A DNA stretch of 64,000 nt from Cycas panzhihuaensis (GCA_023213395.1 CM041465.1:70439741-70503740), one strand, 5' to 3'. Positions 1 through 13,979 are shown, numbered from the stretch's first letter. Notes: a model not told the origin generated them from the letters alone. Numbers and translations: made by a program.

Positions 1-1260
1 TGCAGTCCTTAAATAAGATGAAAGGGATTATTATAAGAGTTATTAGTATTATATATGTCAAGTGTTTAGATCCATTAAAGTCCAAGGATTGCATTTAATC
101 CTTCTATGGATAGGGCATACAAGTCATCAATTAGGTGATAAGAATCAATCTATACCATTATATTTTGTTATAGTACCAACATAATACAGGGTTTGGTGGC
201 CTAATAAGGAACAAATAAACATAGTTTTGGGAATAATATAAAGGTTTAACTATCTTACTAAGGAAATTTCAATGAAGTTTAATGATTTCCTACTATTAAT
301 TAGGATTGTGACGGGGGTCTTCTTGATTTTCTCTTCTATTCATAGGGGTTCTAGGTAGGGTGTGGTTAAGACAATAATCAAGGAAATTTTTGTTTAGGGA
401 TCAGGAAGGAGTTCTTAGAGGGGCTCCTTATTAGGCTCAATCTCAGAGTCAGAGTCTTCATCTAAAGTAGGATCAATTATGAAGATCATTCACATTGCCT
501 TGTACACCTTCAAGTACCTAAGGATATGTCAATTTACTTTCATTGTCAGAATATGGACATCATCTACTACTAGTTTTATAGTTGATCATAACATTATTTT
601 ATAGTTGATCATTGCATTTACTCAGTTTTGAGCTTTTAGTTAAAAAATCAGGGTCATTGATACCATGTGGTGTCTTATCTAAATGATGTTGCTTGCTCTA
701 CTATAAACTCAACCTTAATTGCTTTAGCTTTGGACATGGCCTCCCTTAGACTAAATAAGGATGTAGCCATTAGGCACATATGAATGCACTCTTTAAGTCT
801 TAATATATAAATATCAATAAGTGTATCCCAATCAAGTGAATGGGAAACTCGAGTATATAATTCTTAAAATTCATTAATTTAAGCCTCTACTAATATTATT
901 TGATTTAGTCAAGTGAGTTGCCTAAAGAAAGAGTTATTTGATGTGTCATCATATTATTCAAAACAATTCTAATAGAATTGTCCCCATGTTTAGATGGATG
1001 AATTTGCATGAAACCACTAATAAAATAAATGGTGTGCTTTCCCTTTTAGATGAATTGAGGAAAATATGATTTGGTCTACCAAGGACATAAGATTCAAGGA
1101 GAAGTAGGGTTCTAACTTATTGATTCAACTTCGTGAAGGATCCTTGTTAATATTAGGGTTAAATATTAGGACTATAATCTTGTGATTAAATTGTGGTTTC
1201 CTTAATGATGAAGGGGGTAGTGTTCTAGTGGGTGGTGGTAAGGGGCCTTTTAGATTGGAT
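1..1260 (-). pseudogene. Ty3/gypsy gag-protease remnant, open at left edge
   Basis: Conceptual minus-strand translation with several stops gives a Ty3-type gag core. HLKGKAHH (about 1052-1021), the capsid motif usually followed by WF/W, leads into a block ending LKECIHM and SLREAMSKAKA (about 800-740), which matches the family pattern of a G-L-K-P-x-I-R region followed by a T-L-x-E-A region. Further downstream an acidic linker leads to VTILINSRKSLNFIE (about 312-272). This sits where the aspartic protease motif LIDSGSTHNFID is expected, so the catalytic Asp-Ser-Gly reads Asn-Ser-Arg. RT and integrase would lie beyond base 1. Several stops plus the lost catalytic Asp make this a dead copy. Assignment to Ty3 is fairly sure; the lineage is not resolved. 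Confidence 0.7.
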
Positions 1261-4200
1261 GTATATGGGTTATTAGAATTGGTCATTAGTTGTCAAAGTA
1301 TCTTCTTAAATTTTTAATTAAGGTCATCTTATCACTGGTCACTCTAGTGTTGTATTTTCCAAATGACTTGTCTCAAATTTATTATTTCCTATGAGAGAGT
1401 AGCAATGTTTGGAGCCATTTCTTAAAAGTGTACAAGGGTTTGAGTTACTCCCTCAAGGGTTTGAGACACTCCCTCAAAGTTTGCTTTTAATGCTTGGATG
1501 TAATTCACTTGGGTTGAAGAGGGGGGGGTGCATTGAAGAATAATCTAGTGTCATAAGAAATATGAAGGCAAATTGTAAAAAGAGGAATAGATCTAGAAGA
1601 AAGATGTTACTAAAAGGGGAAATAAGGAGCTAGAAAGGGATTAAAGATTTGGGGATTGATATACAAGAGGATAGGAGTGTTATATATATTTATATATTGT
1701 TAACCTTTAAGGCATAATTATGTATGGATAGGGTGAAAATGAGGTACTAATCTCATTTATTCCATCACAATAAGCGTGATTAGCGTATTTTAATAACACA
1801 CAATATTATATGTGTTTTTTAAGTTAGTGGGGCCCACTTGCTATTTTTTGTTAAAACATTAGGTTGAGATTGACCTAAACCAAAATGATCATCATGAAGT
1901 CCTAATTAAAATAAGGCATATATATGACTAGGTAAAAGTTTTGGCCTGATACTTTTTTTTTTTCTATATAGACTCTACTAGTGCAAGTTTCATCTAAATT
2001 GGATAAGTATTCTTTAAAGTGACTCTGGGGACTAGCTACATTATGGTTACATATTATTTTCTTCTCATAAATATTATTAAAATAGGGTTGTTACCTTACT
2101 AACAATGAGGGATCACTTACTTTCTACTCTGATTTTATCACTAGATGAGAGGGATAGTTGTGTGCCCTTAGGTGAGTGGATTCTTCTAATGCATATTGTA
2201 AATAGTGTAGTGGAGGATGTCTATCCCTATGACACACTTAGGCATGTGGCCTCAATATCCAAGTGAACTCTATACATCTTATTGAGAGTAGTGAGCTCTT
2301 TCTATTTGTTCTCTTAGAGCTTGAGGCTCATTAGAGTTAGATGTAGACACTATTAAACTGCCTTGTACTTGTGTGGGATGGGTTATTACTATTTATGACT
2401 CCCCATCAACTTATCCATGAGCAGATAGATCCTATGGTCCTAACTCTTTTAAGCTTCTTACTTCGGTCAACCCCTTCCTTACATTTATATATTAAGTCTG
2501 ACATTTAGGTCTATTTAAGTGTTCGGGTTAAGATAACTTAGTCTTTCTTGGGAGGGGTAGTTTCATTAAGTTAGGTACATGGTTTCATTGATGATTAGAG
2601 CATATGTACTCTCGTGGACCTCTCAAATTCTAAGAGCCTTTTTATTAGGTGTTATTTAGTCCCTCTAGGGCACTTACTATTAGGATAAATTGATGTTATC
2701 TCTATTCTTTTAGTTAGCTAGTAGTTCCTATTTACTTTCTTTTCATGTATTATTATTCCTCATATATCTTCCTATATCATTGGTAAATTAATTAGTGCTA
2801 AGTACTTTCTTTATGTTTTTTCTCCTTCATTCCCCTATTTTTAGTTACACATATCTTCATGTTGCCCCTAGTTTAGGAGTTTCCTTTTCATTCCTATACT
2901 TATGTTCATGAGATGCATGAGTGCCTCGAAGAAGCCTGATGCTTGTTCTCTTCTTAGCTTGGACCTGTTTGGCCTAGGTTTATAATTGATTTGTTCAATC
3001 ATCCTCATTCTCCTAAAAGTTTACATTCATATATTTATACATTGAGGTGTTAAATTAGATCTTTATAACCATACCTTATAATGTAGTGAAATATGTTGAA
3101 GCCCTTAGGACTAATGCAATTAACAAGAAAGTTTTCCTCTTCTAGAATTGTATTGATAGGAAAATACTTCATATAGATAAAAATAATAATGAAATGAATA
3201 GTAAGAAGATGAGTAAAAAAATATGAGAACATAAAAGCCACTCCATTCATAAGTTTTGTATATGCAAAGTCAATCCCTAAAACTTCATCTAAATTAAGAC
3301 CAAGTCTTAATGCCAAAATCCATACCACAGAGTCCTTCCTCTACATTTCAAATTGATACTTCTATATTATGCCATAATCCCATACATATTTGATAATAAT
3401 AAATATACTAGAAATCATAAGTAGAACCCAACCTCCTTGATCCACTTTAAATAACACAACCAAGAAGTATATAAACTCCATGAATAAAAAGAAACCAATG
3501 AATAATAAAATTATCAACTAATTACTATGATAGATTATTAACATGATAAGATTCATAAAAAATGTTATGACTAACATAGTGGTGACCACTATAGTTCTTA
3601 TTTGTAGGAGAGTAAAATGAAATAATTAAAATATTATTTAAATATTTTGGTAATTTTAATATTTTTTAAATCATATACAAATTCCAAGGATCAATCCTAG
3701 AAGCTAAAACCTTATTTTTAGATGCAATCCAATTTACATTGTTGGCACGTCAATCAACATCTTTACTTAAAATAATTTTCACATCAATCCTTCATAGTGG
3801 ACTTGTATACTAGTTACTACTAGGCTACAAACATGGCCAAACTTATAATGCTCATATTAAGATATACAAAAATTATAAGAAGGACAAATTTGTATATAAC
3901 TCATCATATATTTGAGAATATGAGTGATATTTATAAGGAAAATAAACCCTAGTGCTTGAGCCCAACTTTGGACTACAAATACTAAGATGGAATTTGAAAT
4001 AGTCAAAGAAAAGCATGCTTGGGCTAAAATAAAATATTTTGAGGCTAAACTAGTTAGTAGCTTAAAAGTCTCTTTCCCCTTGTAAATTTTTAGTACAAAT
4101 ATCTATTTTAATGTACCACTAGTTTTAGAGCAATAAATATGGATCTCTTCTTTAATTTTATTTCAATTATCAACATGTTTCCTTAATCTTCTTAAATAGA

Positions 4201-6805
4201 TTATCTAGGTCAATGGTTAAAAAAACCATTCAAAAAATTAACTTCCTTTAGTTTTTATTTAACCAAGTCCCTTATAGCTTTTCTTGCAATGAAATATTAA
4301 GATATAAATTATGTTGGGACATATTTCAGAAGAATATAAAAGCAAATAATGAAGAGCAAACATCTAGAAACTCATTATTAGGAAATTTAGAATTTTTTTC
4401 CAAACCAACAAAGAGATCTAGAAAAGTAGAACCTTAAAAAATATACTAAACGTGAAGCATAGGGATAAAACGAAAAAAAAAAACATGTAAAACCCTATAA
4501 ACCCTACTTAGAATACATTCAGGTATTTATAAAATGCCTTACATCCCACTTAACTCCATAAAAAGAAAGAGCATAAAAAGATAATACTTATAAATAAAAT
4601 AAAGGAATTGGCATGCCATTGTTTACCTATGATTATGACTCATTGCCATTAATAGTTTTCATATCAAATTCCTTGATGAGTTCTTTAAGAAGATTAGGAG
4701 TAGCATCATCCTTATCATCTAAGCATCTCACCACCATAATAAGACAAATGCAACAATGCATGCAATATTTGCTAATAATACCTAGTGCTTCATCTGAATG
4801 CATTAAAACCCTGACTATCCATTATGACATTTCTCAATCCCAATCTTTTGACTTCCAAACATAACCATTCCCTCATGTTGTAATCTTTCACAATATGGAT
4901 CTTGAAAGGAATATGAACATCTACTAGGGGCTAAACCAGATATAATGCCTTGGTCAATGTAAATTCATTAAAGCATACTATAGATACACACAACCTCCTC
5001 CATCCCCTTCCTCTTTATCAAGACATAATTTTTATATTATTAACGATATTTCTTTAATTTATAATCTATGTACAAGATGAATGGTAGAAATTAAATCAAT
5101 CGATTCATACCTTAGGTGAATGAACAAAGGAATTTTATAACCCATGATATATAAAGGATTAAAAATAAAATAAATAGTACATTCTAAAGTATAATTAAGG
5201 ATAATAAAGAGATATTTATTGATCTTATTCATGGTATTATAATGTTGAAACTAGATATAAAGAGATGCTAAAAATGAGGTTTTGCTTTTAAGTATAGTTA
5301 CTTCTTACTCTTAGTTTTCTAATGGTTTATTGACCATAATCCTAATAAATTCATGATGACTAAAACCTCCATAGTTGGCTATATTACTTAGCAAGTGCTT
5401 CAACTATAGGATTATAGCTTTTAGGTTATTACTAAAGATAGATATGAACATCCTATGGATAGGGTATTTACATATCTTATATCTAATAGGCATTTACATA
5501 TCCTATAGTTAGTAATTCTATCAATTTGACTTAACAATATTTTATTAGTGGAAGTTTATGTTATGATAGTATTAAAGTGTAATTTCAATATTTACATGTC
5601 AATAAATAATATTAACTATATAATAATATAAAATAAGGGGGAAAAAAAGAAAACACATAATTCTAAGTACTTAATAATGTTTTCACCTTATTAGTGTTAA
5701 GTGTTTATTCCTTTAATCAAATACATTACATAATTAAAGCCTAAAATAATTTCAAAGGCATGTTATGATATAAAATGTGGAGCTTATCTTATTAAAGGGA
5801 TAATCACTAATATATTTTATGAGCTAATTACTATTAAATGTTATTTTACAAATAATATTATAATCATACTCAAAACATAATAAAAAAAAATTAGGTACTA
5901 GTAAACATGTTATTTATTTTAGCCTATTATTACTCTAGCCAATATACAAGCAAAGTTATTAATGGTTATGGTGCATATTTCATAAGCACATTTAAAACCA
6001 TTAGTATTGAAGCTATATGTAATAGATGTAATTTTTAGTATAAATGATAGCTTTATAGAAATAGTTGAGAATTTTTAGATTGACACCTCATAAAGAATGA
6101 TGATAATTATTAAAATAAATTTATAACTGAACTTCCTATAATGGTATGGGTAAGCTACATTTGTAGGAGTAATAGATTAATGCCCTATAGTATTGAGACT
6201 TTATGTAGATACTAGCTTAGAATTAAGATTGTAACATGAATGTATAGTCATTAATTCATATGTTCTAATACTATTCCAATTAAATAAGGGCATGTTCTCA
6301 TATTTTTACTTAGTGTATACTTAGATAAATGGGAATATAATAACCCATGAATTTATTCATTGGAAAAATATTTAAATAATGAACTATTGACTACAAATCC
6401 ACTAAGATCAAACTTATAAATATTTTTTACAAAGGGCATATTACATATGGAAAACTTTAAGGAAATATTTTAGGGGCAAATCAATGCTTGTAACTCCCTT
6501 AAGATTAAACCTATAAGTATTGACCAAATGAGGTAACTACATATAGACAAGCCTCAATCCTTAAACCATGGCTATAAGATGAATATTTTTAGAATTATGA
6601 TATCATATACCCCTTAATTATTAACTATTATCTTTTCATAACTACAAAAGTTTATTATCTCTTGACTTTAATAATTACTTAGAGTGAGAAAACATGGAAA
6701 AATAAATTTCCTATGCAATTACTTTAGGTCCATAATCCATATATTTCAAGATCAACTCATAAATCTTAACTTAAGATTAATTACATATGGAGATGGATTG
6801 AGATC
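1261..6805. other. AT-rich intergenic DNA, no gene recognised
   Basis: About 5.5 kb of low-complexity A+T-rich sequence. Short open frames (for example 3050-3328 minus and 4613-4864 plus) give proteins with no motif I recognise, and their composition is that of translated AT-rich DNA. The part next to 1260 probably includes the leader of the Ty3 remnant to its left. A G8 run lies near 1521. No LTR pair, tRNA or CRISPR-like array was seen. Confidence 0.5.
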
Positions 6806-7780
6806 TATTTTATTAGAATTTTAAATTCTCTCTAATACCATGTTATAATATATTAATCATTCATAGTAGAAATATATCAATGAAGTATAATAAATCAATC
6901 ATATCATGAGAAGTGCATATACAAATCATGTAATGTATGATCAAATTATTAAGAAATATCATGAATATGACCATAATAAATAATGAGCATGCACCATAAG
7001 AGACAACATATGTATACATGGAAAAACTAGGATGGAAAAAAACATGGAAGAAGGTTAGAGTTAGTAGCTTCAATTTATTATGATTCTTAAATGATTATTT
7101 CTCCAAGATTAATTCTTTCTCAAGTTCTCATGTGATATGTATAGATATTTATAGATTATATTACCTTATTAATAGTCTATAATACCTTTGAGCATTTTCA
7201 TCATCTAATATGATATATATATGAATATGTATGCATGCCATATCTATCAATGCTTTTATGTGTGGGATTATGTAAAACCATGATGTTACATTAAATAGTA
7301 TATATATGAGAATAATCACATATTTTAACACTCCCTCTTAATGTTTAATATCTTTAATTTTCAATCTTCATCTTCATCTTCATCCTTAGTCTTCATTTCT
7401 TCATACTTTTCCTATATGCTAGAATTTGTAAACCTATATCAAATTTGTAACAAGCTGAATTAAGCTAAATTAATCTATATCACTTGTAACTTGTAAATCT
7501 GTCAATATCATATTTATCTTCTATAAGCAATTGATTTATAATCATTTATAGTTAATTATAATCATCGGTGACCAACTATGAGTAATAATGATCAACCACC
7601 TATAAATCTATAAAACCATTATCAATCAATCAAATAACCAACCTCAATTTATAACTTTTACTTGTCATATTTATATGAAGTTTTCTCTTTAATAACTTCA
7701 CAATTTTACCTAATAAAATTGTAATAAATTAATATTGTCAATCTACCATCTCATCAAAATCTCATAAATAAAAATTATTA
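6571..7780 (+). repeat. Segmental duplication, copy 1 (other copy 62797-64000)
   Basis: This stretch matches 62797-64000 in the same orientation at a constant offset of 56226, falling to 56220 after a 6-base deletion of one TCTTCA unit near 7370. I estimate 97-98% identity. The match includes 240 bases of flank, the TATTT target duplication, the whole 520-base M0 LTR and the start of M0 internal DNA. It therefore copies an existing insertion boundary rather than being a second independent insertion. The similarity stops abruptly left of 6571/62797. Confidence 0.85.
6811..7330 (-). repeat. M0 3' LTR
   Basis: 520 bases, TATTAGAATT...TTTTAACA; the usual terminal TG is TA here. Preceded by TATTT (6806-6810). 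An inner TAATACCATGTTATAAT at 6834-6850 mimics a primer-site/LTR junction but lies inside the LTR, because the matching 5' LTR has its real primer site 30 bases further out. Confidence 0.75.
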
Positions 7781-8106
7781 TTGGTGTTTATATAAAATAA
7801 CAACCATCTACTAAAATACATAGGTAACTAACTATTGTAATCATTAGTTCTTTAAGAAGTTATTTTGCATATACAGTTCATCAGTATATAAAGCAAAATG
7901 TTAAAAAAACATAGTTATTAAGCTAATATGTTATACAAGATTAGCATGAATATCTCACCTTTTACATATGCGAATAACAACACTTACTGTGTATAGTACA
8001 AAGGTTACTTGTGAAATTTTTTTCTTACCTCTTACATACAAGATATATATATGTATGTATATATGTATATATATGTGTGTGTGTATGTGTGTGTGTGCGC
8101 ACTTTC
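7331..8106 (-). other. M0 internal DNA, 3' side, non-coding
   Basis: Begins with the complement of a polypurine tract (CTCCCTCTTAATG), marking the 3' end of M0's internal region on the minus strand. The rest is AT-rich with no RNase H or integrase motif where a coding element would have its pol end. It is interrupted at 8106 by C1, whose target duplication CTTTC occupies 8102-8106. Confidence 0.6.
8040..8098. repeat. TA/TG microsatellite
   Basis: Compound simple repeat: TATATG/TATGTA units passing into (TG)n with a TATG interruption and ending in GTGCGC. It lies directly beside the insertion point of C1. Confidence 0.85.
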
Positions 8107-8456
8107 TGATGGATTCAAAGGAGCAGAGCAAGACTTTAAATTAAGAGCATTTTGAGGAAATAGGTGATTTCTGATAGTTGGTGGTCTTAAAAAATACTAG
8201 GGAGGTATTCCCACCCTTTAAATAGAGATTTTTAGGGAGGCGACAAGTGCCATCACCCTACCTACACGTTAACTGACATAAAATTTAAAATATATTAAAA
8301 AAATAATAATATTAAATGAAAATGCATACCTTATTAAAGTGGTGTTGGCTCCTAGTGGCTATTAGGAGGCTCAAGGTGCCCTAGGGGCCCTCAAAGGTGG
8401 CATTGAGGGGCCCTAAGTGCATAGGTCTTTTAATGACATTGGGATTATTCCCAACA
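8107..8456 (-). repeat. C1 3' LTR
   Basis: 350 bases, TGATGGATTC to TTCCCAACA, paired with 16723-17071. The complement of the polypurine tract (TTCTCCCC, 8457-8464) abuts its inner end. Confidence 0.92.
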
Positions 8457-8469
8457 TTCTCCCCTATAA

Positions 8470-11400
8470 GCCCAATGTGTATGACTCCCAAATTATCTCT
8501 GAACTTCTCGAATTTGATATTTCCTAAAGCTTTTGTAAAAATATCTGCTATTTAGTTTTCAGTGTTGTAATAAGTCAACTATATCTTGTCTACTTGTATA
8601 AGTTCCCAAATGAAGTGGTGTTGAGTCTCAATATGTTTTGTTCTACCATAGAATACTAAATTTTTTGCCATTTGAATAGTGCTTTGATTGTCATACAAAA
8701 TTCTAGTGGGACCTTGTTGTTTAATCTGAAAATCCTATAAGAGTCTTCTTAGCCATATTGATTCATAAGCTCCTAAAACTACAGCTTTATATTCTACCTT
8801 GGTTGTGGATAAGGAAATAATATTTTGTTTCTTTATACTCTAAGCTACTACTACTGATCCTATCCTGAATACATAACCTATGGTAGATTTTATGTCATCT
8901 ACATCACCTACCTAATTTGAATCTGTGTAATCAATTAACTGAAATTTGGATGTGGCTTTGTAATATAACCCAAAATCTAGAGTCCCTTTAAGGTATCTAA
9001 GGATTCTTTTGGTAGCTTGCCAATGAGATGTATTTGGATCCTGCATAAACTTGGACATAAAACTGATTGAATATGTTATATCTAGTCGAGTAGATGTTAA
9101 ATATATTAGGCTGCTAATGAGCTGTCTATAGAAAATGGGATCAACTAAAATTGAATCATCCGTCTTGGAAAGTTTGATTCCAGTTTCTGCTGGTATTGTC
9201 AATGGTTTACAGTTTTTCATTCTGAATCTTTGTAATAGATCTAATATGTATTTACGTTGAGAGATAAAGATTCCTTATTTGTCCTGCCAGACTTCCAATC
9301 CTAGGAAGTAATGCATGAGGCCTAAGTCTGTCATCTCAAATTCCTTACACATAGCATCTTTAAACTGATGTAAAAGATGGGAGTCATTTCCAATATAAAT
9401 TAAATCATCCACATAGAGTCCTACCATTAATATCGAATTTCCTTTAATTTGAGTATATAGATTTGGATCTGCTTGAAATCTTTCAAATTCTTGATCCTTA
9501 AAATATTTGTCTATGTGGGAATACTAAGCCCTAGGTTCTTGTTTTAGATCATATAATGCCTTCTTTAACTTGTACACTTTGTTTTCTTCCCCCCTGACTT
9601 CAAAATTGAGGGGTTGAGTGACATAGATGTCTTCTTTGACATAACCATTTAAGAAAGCACTTTTCACATTCATTTGATAAAGTTTCCAACCTATTTGGGC
9701 AATTAAGCTTATCATCATGCAAACAGATTCCATCCTAGTGACATGGGTAAATGTTTCTGTATAGTCTAAGCCTTCTCTTTGGGCATACCCTTTTGCAACC
9801 AATCGATCTTTATATTTGTCGATGGAACCATTAGAGTGGAACTTGATCTTATAGACCCATTTGGTATAATAGCTTTCTTTTTTAGTGGTAAGTCTATGAG
9901 TTCCCAAGTATCATTTTTAATAATGGATTTATATTACTCTTTCATGGATTTCTACTAGCATTCATGTTGATTAGCCTCATCAAAGGTTTGAGGCTCATGA
10001 ATTTTGAGTACCTTGCTCATTAAGTCAAAGTTGACCATACGTGAGTATGTGGATCTTCTATTGCTATCTAATATATTTCCCTAATCATGGTTGCATTGAA
10101 CCCATTTAGGTAGATGTTGTGGTGGAGGTTGAGATGACGTTCTCTCCCTAGTGGGTTCCTAGATATTTCTCCACATAGGAGGGACATATTTGGAGGTTGA
10201 GATGACATTCTCTCCCTAGTGGGTTCCTAGATATTTCTCCACATAGAAGGGACATATTTGGAGTTACTTTATATGTCAAATTTAATGGCAATCTCCTTCT
10301 ATTTTTCCTGATTATCATGGTAGTAGGTGTCTTCCTAAAATTTGACATCTCTACTTACCATAACTTTTCTTGATTTCAAATCATAGACTTTGTAGAATTT
10401 AGAATATTCACTATACCCAATAAAGATATATTTGACACTATGGTCATCCAACTTAATTCTTCTTTGATCAGGAATATGGGCATACACTAGACATCCAAAT
10501 ACCCTGAGATGATGGATACTTGGTTTATAACTGATCTATGCTTCTTCTGGAGTTTTCTACCTAAGTGCTTTAGTAGGACATCTATTAAGTAGGTAGATGA
10601 CTGTATGAATTGCTTCAGCCCAAGTTTTTATCTTTAAGCATACATTGTGCCATTTTAATGATAGTTCTATTTTTGCTTTCCACTACACCATTTATTGTGG
10701 GATGTAGGGGTTGGTAAATTATCTCCTAATCCCATGGTGGATATAATAATCTTTAAAAGCGTTAGATGTAAACTCTCTCCCATTTTATGACCTTAGAGAA
10801 AGGATATGATATCCACTTTATCACTCAACAAAGGTTTTGAAGGTAACAAAATGGTCAAAAGCATTAGATTTATATTTTAGAAAGAAAACCCATGTCTTTC
10901 TTGTAAAGTCATCAATAAATGTGAGAAAATACTTTGCACTTACTAAGGAGGGAGTAGTCATTGGTCCATATATTTTTGTGTATACTAGTTGAAGAGGGGC
11001 AGATGCTCGATGGCTAAAGTCTGGAAAGCTTTCTCTATGATGTTTGCTAAGAAGGCATCCTTCACACAACTTTTTATTAACATTAATAGGTGGTAGACCA
11101 TTAACTATATTTAATCTTTTCATAAGAGCTAAGCTGTTGTAGTTAAGGTGACCAAACCATTTATGCCATAAATCACTATCCATTGTAGTTGAAGTTCTAA
11201 GGGTATAGATATATGAAGGGGTGAGGATAAGTTTAAATAAATGATCTTTAGTCATTATACCTTTGACAATAATAGCTTCATTTTTTCTTTTATCTTTGAT
11301 GACATATTCTCTATTGTCAAAAATCACCTTATAATCTTATCCCATCATCTGTCCTACTGATAACAAGTTTTTCCTTAAGGTAAGGATGTATAGGACATCA

Positions 11401-11690
11401 TCTAAGTATCTATATTCACCAATATCAGTCAACAAGTCAATGTTACCTTTCCCAACTGATTCGTGAGAAGTATTATCTCCAAACATGATTGACCATTTTC
11501 TATTTTTATCTAAGGTTTGAAATAAATCTTCTTTATGGGTCATGTGGGTTGAGCAACCTGAATCGATATACCAACTATCATCCTCTTCTTCCTTAGCAAA
11601 AAAGTTGGATAGAAATAATTGGTTATTAACCTTTGATTCTGATGAATTTGAAGTATGTCCTCTAGATGATGGTCCATGTTTTGAAAAATA
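8470..11690 (-). pseudogene. C1 pol: protease, integrase, RT, RNase H (Ty1/copia), decayed
   Basis: In minus-strand order: the protease motif IDSGCSTHMT (about 11570-11540, catalytic DSG kept); GAG-pre-integrase LWHKWFGHLN with CEGC (about 11200-11060); and integrase with FIDDFTRKTWVFF near 10900. The first catalytic Asp, normally in a TDxxGP motif, reads TKIYGP, and the DNG site reads stop-NG. RT follows (9907-9240) with WVYKIKFHSNGSIDKYKDRL, YQMNVKSAFLNG (Asp to Asn) and an intact YVDD at 9415-9404. RNase H runs to about 8475 with TKHIETQHHF and ADIFTKAL; its catalytic-region motif reads SLSTTKVEY instead of the usual TEAEY. Stops and frameshifts are scattered throughout. Not functional as written. 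Confidence 0.88.
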
Positions 11691-12761
11691 TTTATCTTCA
11701 GTGTGACCATTTCTATGACAATAAGTACAATATAATGGATCTCTTCTCCCATAACTTAGGCTTTGACTTCTTGGTTGAGAACAACCAATATTGAAAGATC
11801 TCTTATTTTTCTCATAAGATTGAGGAGGAATGTTTCTTGGTCAGTTATCACAATATTCCTGAGTTGATCTTGAAGGTTGAGAATTCTTGTAACAATGTGG
11901 ACAACAAGTATGATTGTCAACTTATCTTCTTTAATTGTGATTTCTTGGAATGTTGGTATTTCTTGGAGGGTCTTCATGTTGTGGGGGTCCTCCTTGTCTC
12001 TTTTAGTGAGGGGCTTAATATTGTGGAGGATCTTATCTGGTTTCGTTTCTAGAATTTCCACCTTTTCTCCTTGAAGGAGATTCCTTTAGTCTTGAGGTTC
12101 CTACTTGGGAGTTAGATTGAATGTGGGCCTTTGTAGAAAATACATGTTCTAAAGATTTATTTACATTTTGTTACTCTTCTATAGACATGAGTATGGCACT
12201 AAGTTGTTCTACTTTGAGGGTACTTAGATCCTTTGATACACTAATACTAGTAGCTACAATTTCAAAACGTCTTACAAATCCTATACATTTAAGGATCCTA
12301 TCAACTACCTTTTGTTCAGTTGGGGTATCCCCAAGTGACCTTATTTGGTTAACAATATCTTAGACTTTGGTCATGCATTCAATTATTGATTCATGAGGCA
12401 TCATACATAAATTTTTAAACTTACTTCTCAAGTTTTGTAGTTTAGAGGAGGCGACTCCTTCATATATTAGTTGTAAAGTGTCTCAAGCTTCTTTTGACTT
12501 AACTACTTCACTAACTCTTGGAAACACATGATCTTCTAAAGTACAAAAGATAAGGGCTAAGGCTTTGTTATCTTTTTTGACATTTTCTTTATATGTAACT
12601 TTTTCTGCATCGGTTAGATTTGGTCCTAATTTGTTGTAACTAGTTCTAACAATGTCTCACATGTCGTTAGCTATGAGGATGGGTCTCATCCTCCTACTCC
12701 AGTTTAAGAAATTGTTTCCATCAAATTTTGGGATAATCATGTTTTTAAAACTAGACGTCAT
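11690..12761 (-). pseudogene. C1 gag (copia, UBN2-type) with zinc-knuckle remnant
   Basis: The chosen ATG is at 12761-12759. The reading starts MTSSFKNMIIPKFDGNNF, with NFLNWSRRM matching the conserved F-x-x-W-x-x-x-M start of plant copia gag. A UBN2-like core KKDNKALALIFCTLEDHVF follows. In-frame stops appear at NDM-stop and KEA-stop, both where the family usually has Trp, so TGG to TGA is likely. The zinc knuckle at about 11729-11688 reads CTYCHRNGHTEDKY, i.e. CX2CX4HX4 with the last Cys replaced by Tyr. Gag is about 340 codons long, a normal length. Confidence 0.85.
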
Positions 12762-12949
12762 TTTTAACTAAAGTTGTGTTAATCAAATGCGACAAATAAG
12801 ATTTCAAAAAAGGTAAATGTGAATATGAAAATATAAAAAATATATGAATTTAGATTTTGAAAAAAAGTTTAAATGTAAAATTTACTTCCATATATAACCC
12901 AAAGTTTTTTCTAAAGTTTTGAATAAGTGAACTAGGACCTATTAAGGCT

Positions 12950-13400
12950 ACCAGGCTCTAAGTTTAAGTTTCTCCTGGGGCAACCTTCGGTTGCTATCTT
13001 GTTTAGTGGCGCCTATCCACAAATGGAAAATAGGAACCCAATATACTAGTATGTGAGCGCTAGGCTCTATATACCTTAGTACGCGAGCTGTTAAGAAGGT
13101 TTTTACACCCCCCTGAATTATTGATCCACCTGCACTGGACTTATGCTTAGCGGCAAATCTAGCGGCAGAGGCTCTCGAACCAAGGCACTCACCCTCTCCA
13201 AGTCTAACCTTGGTCTCTAAATACCATGAAAGAAATAAGTTCTACACTTCAGCCTATCACCGAATACACCTGATAGCTAATGGTTATCCTCATCCAATAT
13301 GAATAGGCCGATTAACGTGTGTGGGGTGGTAACTTCAAGGGTCCTAACCGTTCCCCTTACAAGGCTGGAAAAATAAGGTGGTTCAATTTGGGATTATCTT
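12950..13400 (-). other. C1 leader module shared with element C3
   Basis: This non-coding block just upstream of gag aligns with 44960-45370 on the plus strand, directly upstream of the C3 gag. Shared anchors include GGTTAGGACCC, GAAGTTACCAC, AAGGTATATAGAGCCTA and the ACTAGTATAT...GGTCCCTA/GGTTCCTA end. Two elements with different LTRs therefore keep the same several-hundred-base leader, which suggests a cis function (packaging, dimerisation or translation start) or recombination between families. Confidence 0.65.
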
Positions 13401-13979
13401 ATTTAATGTGAAAAATAGATTAATTAGTAGTGTGGTCTTACTTAGAAAAAAAGATTCCTTTTATATAATATAAAAACTTAAAAATAAAATAATAGGCTCT
13501 AAGTAAGATGAAATAAATATTAAAATTTTTGAAAGAAGTAAGACAATGAATACTTTTTCAAAAAAACTATGATGCTCTTCAAATGAATGAAAGATGCCTT
13601 TGAAAATTAAATAAACGAAATGTAACTTTTATGAGTGCAAGAAGTAAGTGATATTTTTTAACAATAATGAATAATAAAGACAGAAGAAACTTTCAATAAG
13701 TGTATGCCTTTCTAGTAAATGACAAACTTATAAGATATAATTTTGGATGAGTATATAAGAAAATTTTAAATGTAACAAAGATCCTTCTTAACTATGTAAA
13801 GCTAGAATAAAATTTTGATAAAAAATAATAGAAAAATTATAAACTGTTTGATTTTCCAAATAACTAAGCATTTAACTTGAGCAAAGTATATAATGCTGAA
13901 AAAATACTAATAAAAAAAATGTATAAAATAATAAAAGATGATTAAATATAATTTAAAGAGCTGCTCAATATATTTCCAG

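Noticed and set aside
653-667. TGGTATCAATGACC in minus sense, resembling a primer-binding site
   Set aside because: It lies inside the Ty3 gag-protease reading with coding similarity on its upstream side and none of the LTR signals around it.
3050-3328. 92-codon minus frame with hydrophobic segments
   Set aside because: The composition is that of translated AT-rich DNA, with no motif, no promoter context and no similarity I recognise.
4613-4864. 83-codon plus frame
   Set aside because: No recognisable domain; isolated in repeat-poor AT-rich sequence.
6829-6850. TAATACCA directly before TGTTATAAT as the M0 LTR start and primer site
   Set aside because: The 5' LTR at 25386 has a better primer site 30 bases further out, and only the outer start gives matching TATTT target duplications at 6806 and 50795.
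11837-12363. Three plus-strand frames over the C1 gag
   Set aside because: They are antisense shadows of the gag, which has clear family motifs on the minus strand.
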